Positions 1 to 5,104 of a DNA stretch of 6,202 bases are shown in pieces (the stretch's first letter is position 1; every line of letters begins with the position of its first letter). Source of the DNA: Candidatus Gerdarchaeota archaeon (GTDB lineage Archaea > Asgardarchaeota > Heimdallarchaeia > JABLTI01). A program made the position numbers and the translations under genes. Location: assembly GCA_016839405.1 (NCBI GenBank), contig JAEOUJ010000233.1:1-6202 (forward strand), read 5' to 3'. Below the pieces are notes generated by a model. The model did no database searches and had not been told where the DNA came from. It saw only the letters and a program-made list of their open reading frames with translations.

Positions 1-5
1 ATGAG

Positions 6-20
6 GTCACAAGTTGTGAC
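6..20. promoter_or_regulatory. Perfect 15-bp palindrome, operator-like
   Basis: The sequence GTCACAAGTTGTGAC has two perfect 7-bp arms around a single central G. It does not extend outward (G5 faces T21). It is too compact to form a good RNA hairpin and has no T-run next to it, so a binding site for a dimeric regulator is more likely than a terminator. It lies about 52 bp upstream of the TATA box at 72-85. It could serve that promoter or an unseen gene to the left. Its role is inferred from symmetry alone. Confidence 0.4.
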
Positions 21-71
21 TAAATTTCTTATAAAATACAACAAATCCAAATTTCATTTTAACTCTATGAT

Positions 72-85
72 AAAGTATATATATA
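72..85 (+). promoter_or_regulatory. TATA box for the Cys-rich protein gene
   Basis: AAAGTATATATATAC is a strong archaeal TATA-box candidate. The expected transcription start is about 25-30 bp downstream, near 105-112. That leaves a leader of some 30-50 nt containing the purine-rich AGAGGT at 123-128 before the first possible start at 144. Assigned by pattern only. Confidence 0.5.
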
Positions 86-143
86 CAATTCATATTTACC
101 CATACTTTGCCCATTAACTTGAAGAGGTAAGCTGTACTTAAAA

Positions 144-482
144 ATGATAGCGCATGATACCATGGTTAAAATAATCGAGTTAAAGGATTTGGAAAAAGAA
201 TTGCAAAATTCTTGCCAAGAAAACTGCAGTAATTGCAGATATAAAATACACGAGAGAATTAACAATTTAATCCAAGTTATAGGTAAAGATTTCATCAAAA
301 ATCCCTATTCTTTTAGGGATCGTAACTTGCTAGTGCGCGTTCAGGAGCTTAGTGCTTTAGAGAATATGATTTGCGACCTTTGCCATAATACCTGTGGTGA
401 ATGTAAAGAAAAAATAGGTGAAAGACTAAAAGAACTTTGTGAAGTATTAGAAAGAGATTGTAAAGGATGCTCTTGTAAATAA
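144..482 (+). CDS. Cys-rich protein with duplicated CxxxCxxC helical unit, function unknown
   Basis: This is a 112-residue soluble protein that I do not recognise as a named family. It is an internal duplication. Residues 16-42 and 72-98 align without gaps at an offset of 56, matching L16/L72, E17/E73, C24/C80, C28/C84, C31/C87, K34/K90, I35/I91, E37/E93, R38/R94 and L42/L98. Each copy has CxxxCxxC followed by an amphipathic helix. The second copy adds C77, and the tail adds C99, C106, C109 and C111. Such Cys clusters usually bind zinc or an Fe-S cluster. The CxxxCxxC spacing resembles the radical SAM signature, but the protein is far too short for that fold. The start is uncertain: ATG 144 has AGAGGT 15 nt upstream, which is rather far, while ATG 162 (MVKIIEL) would give 106 residues and keep the whole duplication. 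A T-rich stretch follows the stop. Confidence 0.8.
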   Translation: MIAHDTMVKIIELKDLEKELQNSCQENCSNCRYKIHERINNLIQVIGKDFIKNPYSFRDRNLLVRVQELSALENMICDLCHNTCGECKEKIGERLKELCEVLERDCKGCSCK

Positions 483-517
483 TATATTTTTCCTAAATCT
501 TTTTTTAATATTTCTTT
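483..517 (+). terminator. T-rich termination region after the Cys-rich gene
   Basis: Directly after the stop codon the plus strand carries several T-runs, including a run of eight around 499-507, without a stable hairpin. Archaeal RNA polymerase terminates at such runs. It sits in the convergent gap with the minus-strand gene ending at 521. Confidence 0.4.
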
Positions 518-520
518 CTT

Positions 521-742
521 TTATTCTTTTTCTTCAAAGCTTTTCTTAAAAGCTATTCTTGCAGCTTCTCTATCTTTTATTTCTTCTTCTAACCTTCTTT
601 GTAATTCCCTTAACATCCATCTTATTAGCTCTGCATCGGATGTTATTCCTGAATAATCTCTTAACCAATCTATTCTTTCTATTACATCCTCATTATAAAT
701 ATCTACATGCAGAGTTTTTAGTTTCTCTTTTTTTACTGTCAT
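521..742 (-). CDS. Ribbon-helix-helix type DNA-binding protein (putative)
   Basis: The product has 73 residues and fits the ribbon-helix-helix (MetJ/Arc, CopG-like) layout. A short N-terminal strand (about 8-15, KTLHVDI) is followed by helix A (about 17-30), a GITSDAE turn (32-38) and helix B (38-52), which contains ELIRWMLREL. A charged C-terminal helical tail completes it. Proteins of this kind dimerise, and the paired N-terminal strands read the DNA major groove. They act as transcription repressors or as antitoxins. No toxin-like gene is adjacent on the same strand, so a stand-alone regulator is more likely. It starts at ATG 740-742, with only a weak TGAT-type SD match upstream. The gene is divergent from the AbrB-type regulator and convergent with the Cys-rich gene. 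The family call rests on pattern and predicted secondary structure only. Confidence 0.7.
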   Translation of the reverse strand: MTVKKEKLKTLHVDIYNEDVIERIDWLRDYSGITSDAELIRWMLRELQRRLEEEIKDREAARIAFKKSFEEKE

Positions 743-846
743 ATTACATCAGAAATGTTCTTTTTTGGATTAAAACTTTATCTATGATTACTATACAGTG
801 CCACGTATTTTATTTGGTTAGCATATTTTTCCATACATAGCCAAAT

Positions 847-856
847 ATTTATATAC
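847..856 (+). promoter_or_regulatory. TATA box of the abrB-gdhA operon
   Basis: ATTTATATAC is the best TATA-box candidate in the divergent intergenic region 743-940. The predicted transcription start falls near 875-882, inside the phased repeat block at 861-900. That leaves a leader of about 60 nt before the ATG at 941. A protein bound to the repeats would therefore cover the initiation site. Confidence 0.5.
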
Positions 857-860
857 CTAT

Positions 861-900
861 TTTACCATAGTTTACCATAGATTGCCAAAAAATGCCAAGG
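861..900 (+). repeat. Four phased 10-bp units with a CCA core (candidate operator)
   Basis: Four consecutive 10-mers read TTTACCATAG, TTTACCATAG, ATTGCCAAAA and AATGCCAAGG. The first two are an exact tandem duplication and the last two are related to each other. CCA begins at 865, 875, 885 and 895, so the core recurs on one face of the helix. Two more CCA-starting decamers lie upstream at 831 and 841, also 10 bp apart but in a different phase. The block lies just downstream of the TATA box, where a repressor would block initiation. The AbrB-type protein encoded next is a natural candidate ligand, as is the divergent ribbon-helix-helix protein. Confidence 0.5.
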
Positions 901-940
901 GCAGTCTTTAAACCGAAAAATAAGCAAAAGTGATGGAAAA

Positions 941-1111
941 ATGGCGATCGAAATTGATGTTCAACTTGGAAAACAAGGAAGAGTTGTTATTCCTTCAAAT
1001 GTCAGAAGAAAGTATGATATTAAAGACGGAGATTGGATAAGACTCGTTCTTATTTTTGAAAGTGACAGAGTGAGCAAAGAAGCCATCATCAAACAAGCAA
1101 TGGAGTGTTAA
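941..1111 (+). CDS. AbrB/SpoVT-type swapped-hairpin DNA-binding protein
   Basis: This short ORF encodes 56 residues. Residues 3-37 match the AbrB (MazE/SpoVT) swapped-hairpin pattern: a strand with IEIDVQLGKQGRVVIP (3-18), then SNVRRKYDIKDGDWIRLVL. The KQGRVVIP core and the GD turn at 30-31 are typical. Two such chains interleave to make a DNA-binding dimer. These proteins act as transition-state regulators or as antitoxins. After the domain only a short, probably helical tail of about 18 residues remains (VSKEAIIKQAMEC). ATG 941 is preceded by GTGAT at 930-934, complementary to the 16S 3' tail at good spacing. The nearby ATG at 933 opens an unrelated frame. The stop overlaps the SD and start region of glutamate dehydrogenase, so the two are probably translationally coupled. 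I infer that it regulates its own operon. Confidence 0.8.
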   Translation: MAIEIDVQLGKQGRVVIPSNVRRKYDIKDGDWIRLVLIFESDRVSKEAIIKQAMEC

Positions 1112-1113
1112 TC

Positions 1114-2409
1114 GTGGAAAGCATAGAAGCTATTAAAAAACAGTACATCGAAGAAAAAGAACCTGAAAATCTAAATCCTTTTGAGATTGCTCAATCTCAA
1201 TTTCTAGGTGCTGCAAAAAGATTACAACTAGAGCCGTGGTTGATTGAGTTTTTAATTAATCCCCAGAGATGTTTCACTTTTAAATTCCCTGTTAAATTAG
1301 ATGATGGAACAATTAAGACATTTACAGGTTATAGAGTTCAACATAATAATGCTCGAGGTCCATATAAAGGTGGTTTGCGTTATAGCATGCAAGTGAATCT
1401 CGATGAAGTCAAAGCTCTTGCTTCATGGATGACTTGGAAAACAGCAGTTGTCAATATTCCATTTGGTGGAGCAAAGGGCGGTGTTATGTGTGATCCAAGC
1501 AGTCTTTCTATTAATGAATTAGAGAGAATTACAAGACGATTTGCTTATGAGCTTGATGGAATTATCGGACCTGATACTGATATTCCAGCTCCTGATGTTA
1601 ACACCAATGCACAAGTAATGGCTTGGATTGTAGACACTTGTAGTATGGAGCACAAATGTAATACTTTGGGTGTTGTTACTGGTAAACCAATTTATCTTGG
1701 TGGATCTGAAGGAAGAGCCGAAGCAACAGGACGTGGAGTTATGATAACAGCAATGGAAGCAATAAAAGAGCTTAATTTAAATCCTAAGGATCTAACTGTG
1801 GTTGTTCAAGGTTATGGAAACGTTGGAAGTCATGCAGCTCGCCTTCTAAATGAAAAAGGACTAAAAATCATTGGAATTAGTGATATCTCCTCAGCTCTTT
1901 ATGATCCTGAAGGTCTTGATTTAGAAGATATTGATTCTTATTTGGAATCGAATAAATTATTACAAAATTACCCGAATGCAAAACATATCCCACGTGATTT
2001 AATTCTTGAAATGCAATGCGATGTTTTGGTTCCAGCAGCCTTGGAAAATCAAATAACCATTGAAAATGCTGATAATATACATGCAAAAATAATTGTTGAA
2101 GGTGCAAATGGTCCAACAACTCCTACTGCTGATGATATTCTTAATAAAAAAGGTGTTCTAATTATTCCTGATATTCTAGCAAATGCTGGTGGAGTAGTTG
2201 TCAGTTATTTTGAATGGCTTCAAAACATACAACGAGAAAAATGGTCTTATGAAGAAGTTATAGCTAAATTAGAAAAAATCATGATTCCGGCTTATCATAT
2301 CGTCTCTCAATTTGCCTTGAAAAAGAAGATCGATTTGCGAACTGCTGCTTATATGATTGCTATTGAAAGAGTAGCTCAAGCAGTACAAACTAGAGGAATT
2401 TATCCTTAA
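1114..2409 (+). CDS. gdhA: Glutamate dehydrogenase (Glu/Leu/Phe/Val dehydrogenase family), complete
   Basis: This enzyme catalyses reversible oxidative deamination of glutamate to 2-oxoglutarate and ammonia with NAD(P), linking nitrogen and carbon metabolism in the cytoplasm. The 431-residue length is normal for the hexameric class. Expected active-site residues are present: K85 in GPYKGGLRY, K109, catalytic K121 in FGGAKGGV, D161 in PAPDVNTN, N332 in EGANGP and S364 in VVVSYFEW. K85 and S364 correspond to the residues that bind the glutamate side-chain carboxylate in the Clostridium symbiosum enzyme, which favours glutamate over branched-chain amino acids. The Rossmann motif GYGNVG is at 233-238. 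Cofactor preference cannot be read safely. I chose GTG 1114 because GGAG (1102-1105) lies 8 nt upstream. An in-frame GTG at 1105 would add three residues but has no SD. The gene starts 2 nt after the AbrB-type gene and is followed 17 nt later by a small ORF, so it is the middle gene of a likely operon. Confidence 0.96.
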   Translation: MESIEAIKKQYIEEKEPENLNPFEIAQSQFLGAAKRLQLEPWLIEFLINPQRCFTFKFPVKLDDGTIKTFTGYRVQHNNARGPYKGGLRYSMQVNLDEVKALASWMTWKTAVVNIPFGGAKGGVMCDPSSLSINELERITRRFAYELDGIIGPDTDIPAPDVNTNAQVMAWIVDTCSMEHKCNTLGVVTGKPIYLGGSEGRAEATGRGVMITAMEAIKELNLNPKDLTVVVQGYGNVGSHAARLLNEKGLKIIGISDISSALYDPEGLDLEDIDSYLESNKLLQNYPNAKHIPRDLILEMQCDVLVPAALENQITIENADNIHAKIIVEGANGPTTPTADDILNKKGVLIIPDILANAGGVVVSYFEWLQNIQREKWSYEEVIAKLEKIMIPAYHIVSQFALKKKIDLRTAAYMIAIERVAQAVQTRGIYP

Positions 2410-2426
2410 TTTTGGAGGAAAGAAAA

Positions 2427-2666
2427 ATGGCTAATGAATTAAAAGAAGATAAATTAATAGATAAAAAAAGTATCAAACCTGTCAATCATCATTCGTTAAA
2501 ACAAATCTTTGATGGTTTACATGATAATATGACCTACATAAATTATGCTCTTAAACAAATCTTGATTGACGAAGAAATCTCCGAAGTAGATAAAGATCAG
2601 ATTTGTGATTCTGTAAATAAAATGCGACATTTGTTAATTGAACTTGAATGTGATTTTAGCTTTTAA
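2427..2666 (+). CDS. Small helical protein downstream of gdhA, function unknown
   Basis: This 79-residue, charged, soluble protein is not one I recognise. The N-terminal third (MANELKEDKLIDKKSIK) looks disordered. The rest (about 26-75) looks like two or three amphipathic helices, with a DEEISEVDKDQ connection near 50-60. It has no metal-binding cluster, membrane segment or nucleotide-binding motif. The start is well supported: GGAGG at 2414-2418 lies 8 nt before ATG 2427. The in-frame TTG at 2412 overlaps that SD and is therefore unlikely. It lies 17 nt after the gdhA stop on the same strand with no room for a promoter, so it should share the gdhA transcript. A small regulator or partner of glutamate dehydrogenase is possible but is only a guess from position. 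Confidence 0.75.
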   Translation: MANELKEDKLIDKKSIKPVNHHSLKQIFDGLHDNMTYINYALKQILIDEEISEVDKDQICDSVNKMRHLLIELECDFSF

Positions 2667-2687
2667 TAAGCTATTTCACTTTCAAGT

Positions 2688-2719
2688 TTCAATTCTTTAT
2701 TTTATAATTATGTATTTCT
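2688..2719 (+). terminator. T-rich 3' end of the abrB-gdhA operon
   Basis: The 53-bp convergent gap between the stop at 2666 and the minus-strand stop at 2720 holds several short T-runs (TTCTTTATTTTATAATT) and no clear hairpin. It is a plausible archaeal terminator but not a strong one. Confidence 0.3.
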
Positions 2720-4480
2720 TTATTGCTTTTCATTTAATTTAAAGTATAATGATGTGGTTAATTCTTCAAGTAATTGAAATGCTCTTTCAATACCTTCATT
2801 AGTAAGAGCATTTGTTTCTATATAGGGAACATCTTCACCTAATTCTTCTGATAATTTCTTTGCTAAAGTTTCTCCTTCTTCTGAAGTTACACAATCTAAT
2901 TCTTCATTTTCCCGTAAATCAAATTTGTTTCCTACAAGAACAAATGCAATATTCTTTCCTTCAATTTGAATAATATCTGAAAACCAATTGAATATATTTT
3001 CAAAGGTTTCTTTGCGTGAAATGTCAAAAATAAGGATTGCTCCTGTCATTCCCCTAAAGAATAATTGTTTGTTAAAATAAAAACGGTCTTTTGCAGCTAT
3101 GTCCCAAACTTGTATAACAAAATTCTCATTATTTACTTCAAAGTGTTTTGAGCCAAAATCTGCACCAATTATCTCTTGATATTCATAAGAGAATCCTTTT
3201 TCACAGTAATTTTTCCTTAGACTAGTTTTTCCAACAGCTTCATCGCCTGCAATTACTACTTTGAGGAGTGCTCTAGTCATTTTTTTTACGATTACATCCC
3301 CTGTTTCTTCGGATTCTATTATTGGTGGTTTTAATTCAGTTATAATCTCGTTTTTTTTTTCTTCTTCAGATTCCTCTTCAACCATTGGAGCTTGAATTTC
3401 TGTTGTTTCCTGTTCTTCATCTTCCCATTGAATTTCAATACCTGTTTTAGCTACTTCTTCTGCTGTTTCTTCTTCCATTGTTTCACCAGTAACATCTTCA
3501 ACAATATCTTCTATCGTTTCCTCGATAATTTCTTCAACAACCTCTTCAACAATTTCTTCTTCTGTTGGAGCTACAGGTAAATCTTCTTTTACTTCTTCTA
3601 AAACTTCATCAATTTCTTCAGTAATATCTCTTTCTTCTTCTTCCTCTTCATAATAATCGTAGGCAGATTCTTCTTCGTCTTCTTCTTCAGCTTCCAAAAC
3701 TTCTTCAGTTATATCTTCAGCAATATCATCAATAATTTCTTCATCAATTGTTCCACCAACAGCTTCTTCTAGAACATCTTCTAAAACCTCTTCAGCAATT
3801 TCTTCAATTGCTTCTTCGATTATTTCATCTTCTGTTGTTTCTTCTGTGATATCTTCAGCAACATCTTCTACGATTTCAGTTATATCCTCGCCAATTATTT
3901 CATCTTCGAGTTCTGCTTCTAAACTTTCTTCAATTTCTGATGTTATAACAACTGGTTCTGAAATTTCTTCAATCTCTTCCTCTAAAGGTTCTTGCTCAAT
4001 TATTTCATCTACCTTTTTCTCAAGTTCAACAATCTCATCGGCTAAAGCTTCAGTTGGTTCTTCTTCAACAGCTTCCTTAATGATTTCCTCATAAACTGAT
4101 TCTTCTTCCAAAGGTTTTTCTTCAACAACCTCAGCTATTGGTGTTATTTCAGGTTCAACATCTGGAGCATCCTCTAAAATACTTATAACCTCAAAAAATA
4201 CATGTTTCTTAGGTCTATTTATTGGTAAATTCATTGCTTCTTTTAAAGCAGGAATGCTTGATTTTGCTTTTGATCCTATCCGGCTAAGAGCTTTTGCTAC
4301 TTCTACTCGTACCATCCAATTTTCATCATTTAGTGCTTTTGTTAAAGCAGGTACTGTTTTTTCACGATATTCTTTCATGTAACTTAGCTTTTCTGCTGCA
4401 TCACAACGAATATCAATATTATCACTCTCTTTTAATTGTTTAAGAAGAATATCAATTTGTTTTTCATCTTTATTCCACAT
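2720..4480 (-). CDS. HEAT-repeat / Glu-rich linker / degenerate Rab-like small GTPase fusion
   Basis: The product has 586 residues in three parts. Residues 1-105 are helical and contain two HEAT (PBS-lyase-like) units (about 8-38 and 41-82), usually protein-binding. Residues 105-398 are an extreme Glu/Asp-Ile/Val low-complexity linker. Residues 402-580 are a Ras-superfamily GTPase closest in pattern to Rab. The P-loop GDEAVGKTS is intact (412-420), as are G4 NKFD (518-521) and a G5-like ETNAL (555-559). G3 reads WDIAAKDRF (459-467) instead of WDTAGQERF, so the conserved Gly is A463 and the catalytic Gln is K464. In switch I the Thr of TIGVDF is I437. Guanine nucleotide binding looks possible, but normal hydrolysis and switching do not. 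There is no C-terminal Cys for prenylation, no signal peptide and no membrane span, so it is probably cytosolic unless its partners tether it. Start ATG 4478-4480 has GAGGG (4490-4494) 9 nt upstream. This protein is the main ground for the Asgard inference. Confidence 0.9.
   Translation of the reverse strand: MWNKDEKQIDILLKQLKESDNIDIRCDAAEKLSYMKEYREKTVPALTKALNDENWMVRVEVAKALSRIGSKAKSSIPALKEAMNLPINRPKKHVFFEVISILEDAPDVEPEITPIAEVVEEKPLEEESVYEEIIKEAVEEEPTEALADEIVELEKKVDEIIEQEPLEEEIEEISEPVVITSEIEESLEAELEDEIIGEDITEIVEDVAEDITEETTEDEIIEEAIEEIAEEVLEDVLEEAVGGTIDEEIIDDIAEDITEEVLEAEEEDEEESAYDYYEEEEEERDITEEIDEVLEEVKEDLPVAPTEEEIVEEVVEEIIEETIEDIVEDVTGETMEEETAEEVAKTGIEIQWEDEEQETTEIQAPMVEEESEEEKKNEIITELKPPIIESEETGDVIVKKMTRALLKVVIAGDEAVGKTSLRKNYCEKGFSYEYQEIIGADFGSKHFEVNNENFVIQVWDIAAKDRFYFNKQLFFRGMTGAILIFDISRKETFENIFNWFSDIIQIEGKNIAFVLVGNKFDLRENEELDCVTSEEGETLAKKLSEELGEDVPYIETNALTNEGIERAFQLLEELTTSLYFKLNEKQ
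3287..4168 (-). repeat. Low-complexity GAA/GAT-rich tract encoding the acidic linker
   Basis: This is about 880 bp of degenerate GAA/GAT/ATT codons, seen as TTC/TTCTTC/AAT patterns on the plus strand. It encodes residues 105-398 of the GTPase fusion. Parts have a four-residue, 12-nt period of two acidic residues followed by two aliphatic ones, clearest at residues 307-330 and 217-264. Long Ser-rich or Phe-rich frames on the opposite strand here are by-products of this composition. Such tracts can expand or contract by slippage, so assembly length may vary. Confidence 0.75.
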
Positions 4481-4548
4481 ACTTAGGTTCCCTCAGTAGT
4501 AGTACTTGTTTTTCCGATTAGAAATTAAAAAAGAATTCTATTGAGGAC

Positions 4549-4563
4549 TTTTTTTATATTTTT
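4549..4563 (-). promoter_or_regulatory. Candidate TATA box of the GTPase fusion gene
   Basis: On the minus strand this reads AAAAATATAAAAAAA, immediately after the stop of the upstream membrane-protein gene. It would place the transcript start near 4525-4533, leaving a leader of about 50 nt that contains the GAGGG SD. The region is generally A-rich, so this is a weak call. Read-through from the upstream gene is also possible. Confidence 0.35.
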
Positions 4564-4570
4564 TTAGTTT

Positions 4571-4807
4571 TTAAAGATTAAATAGGATATCTCGTATCCA
4601 AAGTAGAATAGCTATCATTAAACCTGTCTGAGTTATGCCAATTAAAATTATAATGATTAAAAGAGTGCGTATATTTTGACTGAAATTTCTATATCTTTTC
4701 CTGAAATCATCAAATTGATATTCGATTGATTTTTCACCATACATGCTTAGAATCTCTTCTTCCTCTTCAATTTCTCGAAGTTCTTTTTCCATGTCAGATT
4801 CATCCAT
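4571..4807 (-). CDS. Small single-pass membrane protein with acidic N-terminus
   Basis: The product has 78 residues and belongs to no family I recognise. Residues 1-20 are strongly acidic (REIEEEEEIL). Residues 36-47 are basic (RKRYRNFSQNIR). Residues 48-71 form one long hydrophobic helix (TLLIIIILIG...ILLWI), followed by only seven residues. The basic cluster before the span predicts the N-terminus in the cytoplasm. ATG 4805-4807 is the start because GGAGAG (4815-4820) sits 7 nt upstream. An in-frame TTG at 4822 precedes that SD and is unlikely. The gene lies 30 nt after the tRNA-Lys 3' end and 90 nt before the HEAT/GTPase gene on the same strand. It could anchor something at the membrane, for instance the GTPase fusion, but the acidic tail would not be expected to bind the acidic linker directly. 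Confidence 0.75.
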   Translation of the reverse strand: MDESDMEKELREIEEEEEILSMYGEKSIEYQFDDFRKRYRNFSQNIRTLLIIIILIGITQTGLMIAILLWIRDILFNL

Positions 4808-4837
4808 ACGATAACTCTCCAACGATAAAGAATAAAT

Positions 4838-4914
4838 TGGCGGGCGTGGCGCGATTTGAACACGCGGCCACCTAGTTAAAAGCCAGGTGCTCTACCTAGC
4901 TGAGCTACACGCCC
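4838..4914 (-). tRNA. trnK: tRNA-Lys(UUU), CCA encoded, no intron
   Basis: The full cloverleaf can be read on the minus strand. The acceptor GGGCGTG pairs perfectly with CACGCCC. The D stem is GCTC/GAGC. The anticodon stem is CCTGG/CTAGG with loop CTTTTAA. The variable loop is TGGCC, and the T arm is GCGTG-TTCAAAT-CGCGC with one G-T pair. The anticodon TTT (4878-4880) decodes AAA and AAG as lysine. The discriminator is G (4841), and CCA is encoded at 4838-4840. The anticodon loop is uninterrupted. The gene is divergent from the zinc-ribbon gene, and a small membrane-protein gene follows closely on the same strand. Confidence 0.97.
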
Positions 4915-4943
4915 TTCAACATAATTTTTTCTTTCACTGTTTC

Positions 4944-4954
4944 TTTTTAAATTT
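4944..4954 (-). promoter_or_regulatory. TATA box of tRNA-Lys
   Basis: On the minus strand this reads AAATTTAAAAA. It is centred about 34 bp upstream of the tRNA 5' end at 4914, which fits an archaeal promoter starting a few bases before the mature tRNA. Confidence 0.45.
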
Positions 4955-5037
4955 GTTGTTTTGTTTATTTATCTAATTTCTCCTTTATTATTTTATCAAG
5001 TTTTACTTTCAGCTATCTCCCTCTGACACAAGTCTTT

Positions 5038-5050
5038 CATTAAATATTCT
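5038..5050 (+). promoter_or_regulatory. Candidate TATA box of the zinc-ribbon gene
   Basis: CATTAAATATTCT would direct a start near 5070, which lies upstream of ATG 5105 but downstream of the in-frame ATG 5060. It supports the shorter start, but the match is only moderate. The rest of the 190-bp divergent gap 4915-5104 shows nothing else I can name. Confidence 0.3.
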
Positions 5051-5104
5051 TCTAATCTAATGTTTCTTACTAGTCATTATTTATCTAAATGGAAGTTTAA
5101 TTTT

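Noticed and set aside
1..114. Short open frame beginning with ATG at base 1 and ending TAA at 112-114 (37 residues)
   Set aside because: It runs through the TATA box and has no recognisable motif or visible SD. It could be the tail of a gene from the left, but nothing supports that.
65..298. Minus-strand 77-residue frame rich in hydrophobic residues
   Set aside because: It lies opposite the promoter and first half of the Cys-rich gene, whose internal duplication marks it as the real frame.
144..482. CxxxCxxC read as a radical SAM motif
   Set aside because: The protein is far too short for a radical SAM barrel, the motif is duplicated, and it sits before a helix without other family motifs.
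559..840. Plus-strand hydrophobic frame opposite the ribbon-helix-helix gene
   Set aside because: The Leu/Phe-rich product is what an antisense of a Glu/Lys-rich helical gene gives, and it has no SD.
521..1111. Toxin-antitoxin locus
   Set aside because: Both folds occur in antitoxins, but no toxin-like gene lies next to either. The gene coupled to the AbrB-type protein is a metabolic enzyme.
1877..2119. Minus-strand 80-residue frame inside gdhA
   Set aside because: The sense strand is a fully conserved glutamate dehydrogenase, so this is a shadow frame.
3392..4094. Plus-strand Phe/Cys-rich and Ser-rich frames
   Set aside because: They are the antisense of the Glu/Ile-rich linker. Their odd composition comes from GAA/ATT codon repeats.
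3287..4168. Tandem structure considered as a CRISPR array or minisatellite
   Set aside because: The repeats are degenerate, in frame and without spacers, so they are coding low complexity.
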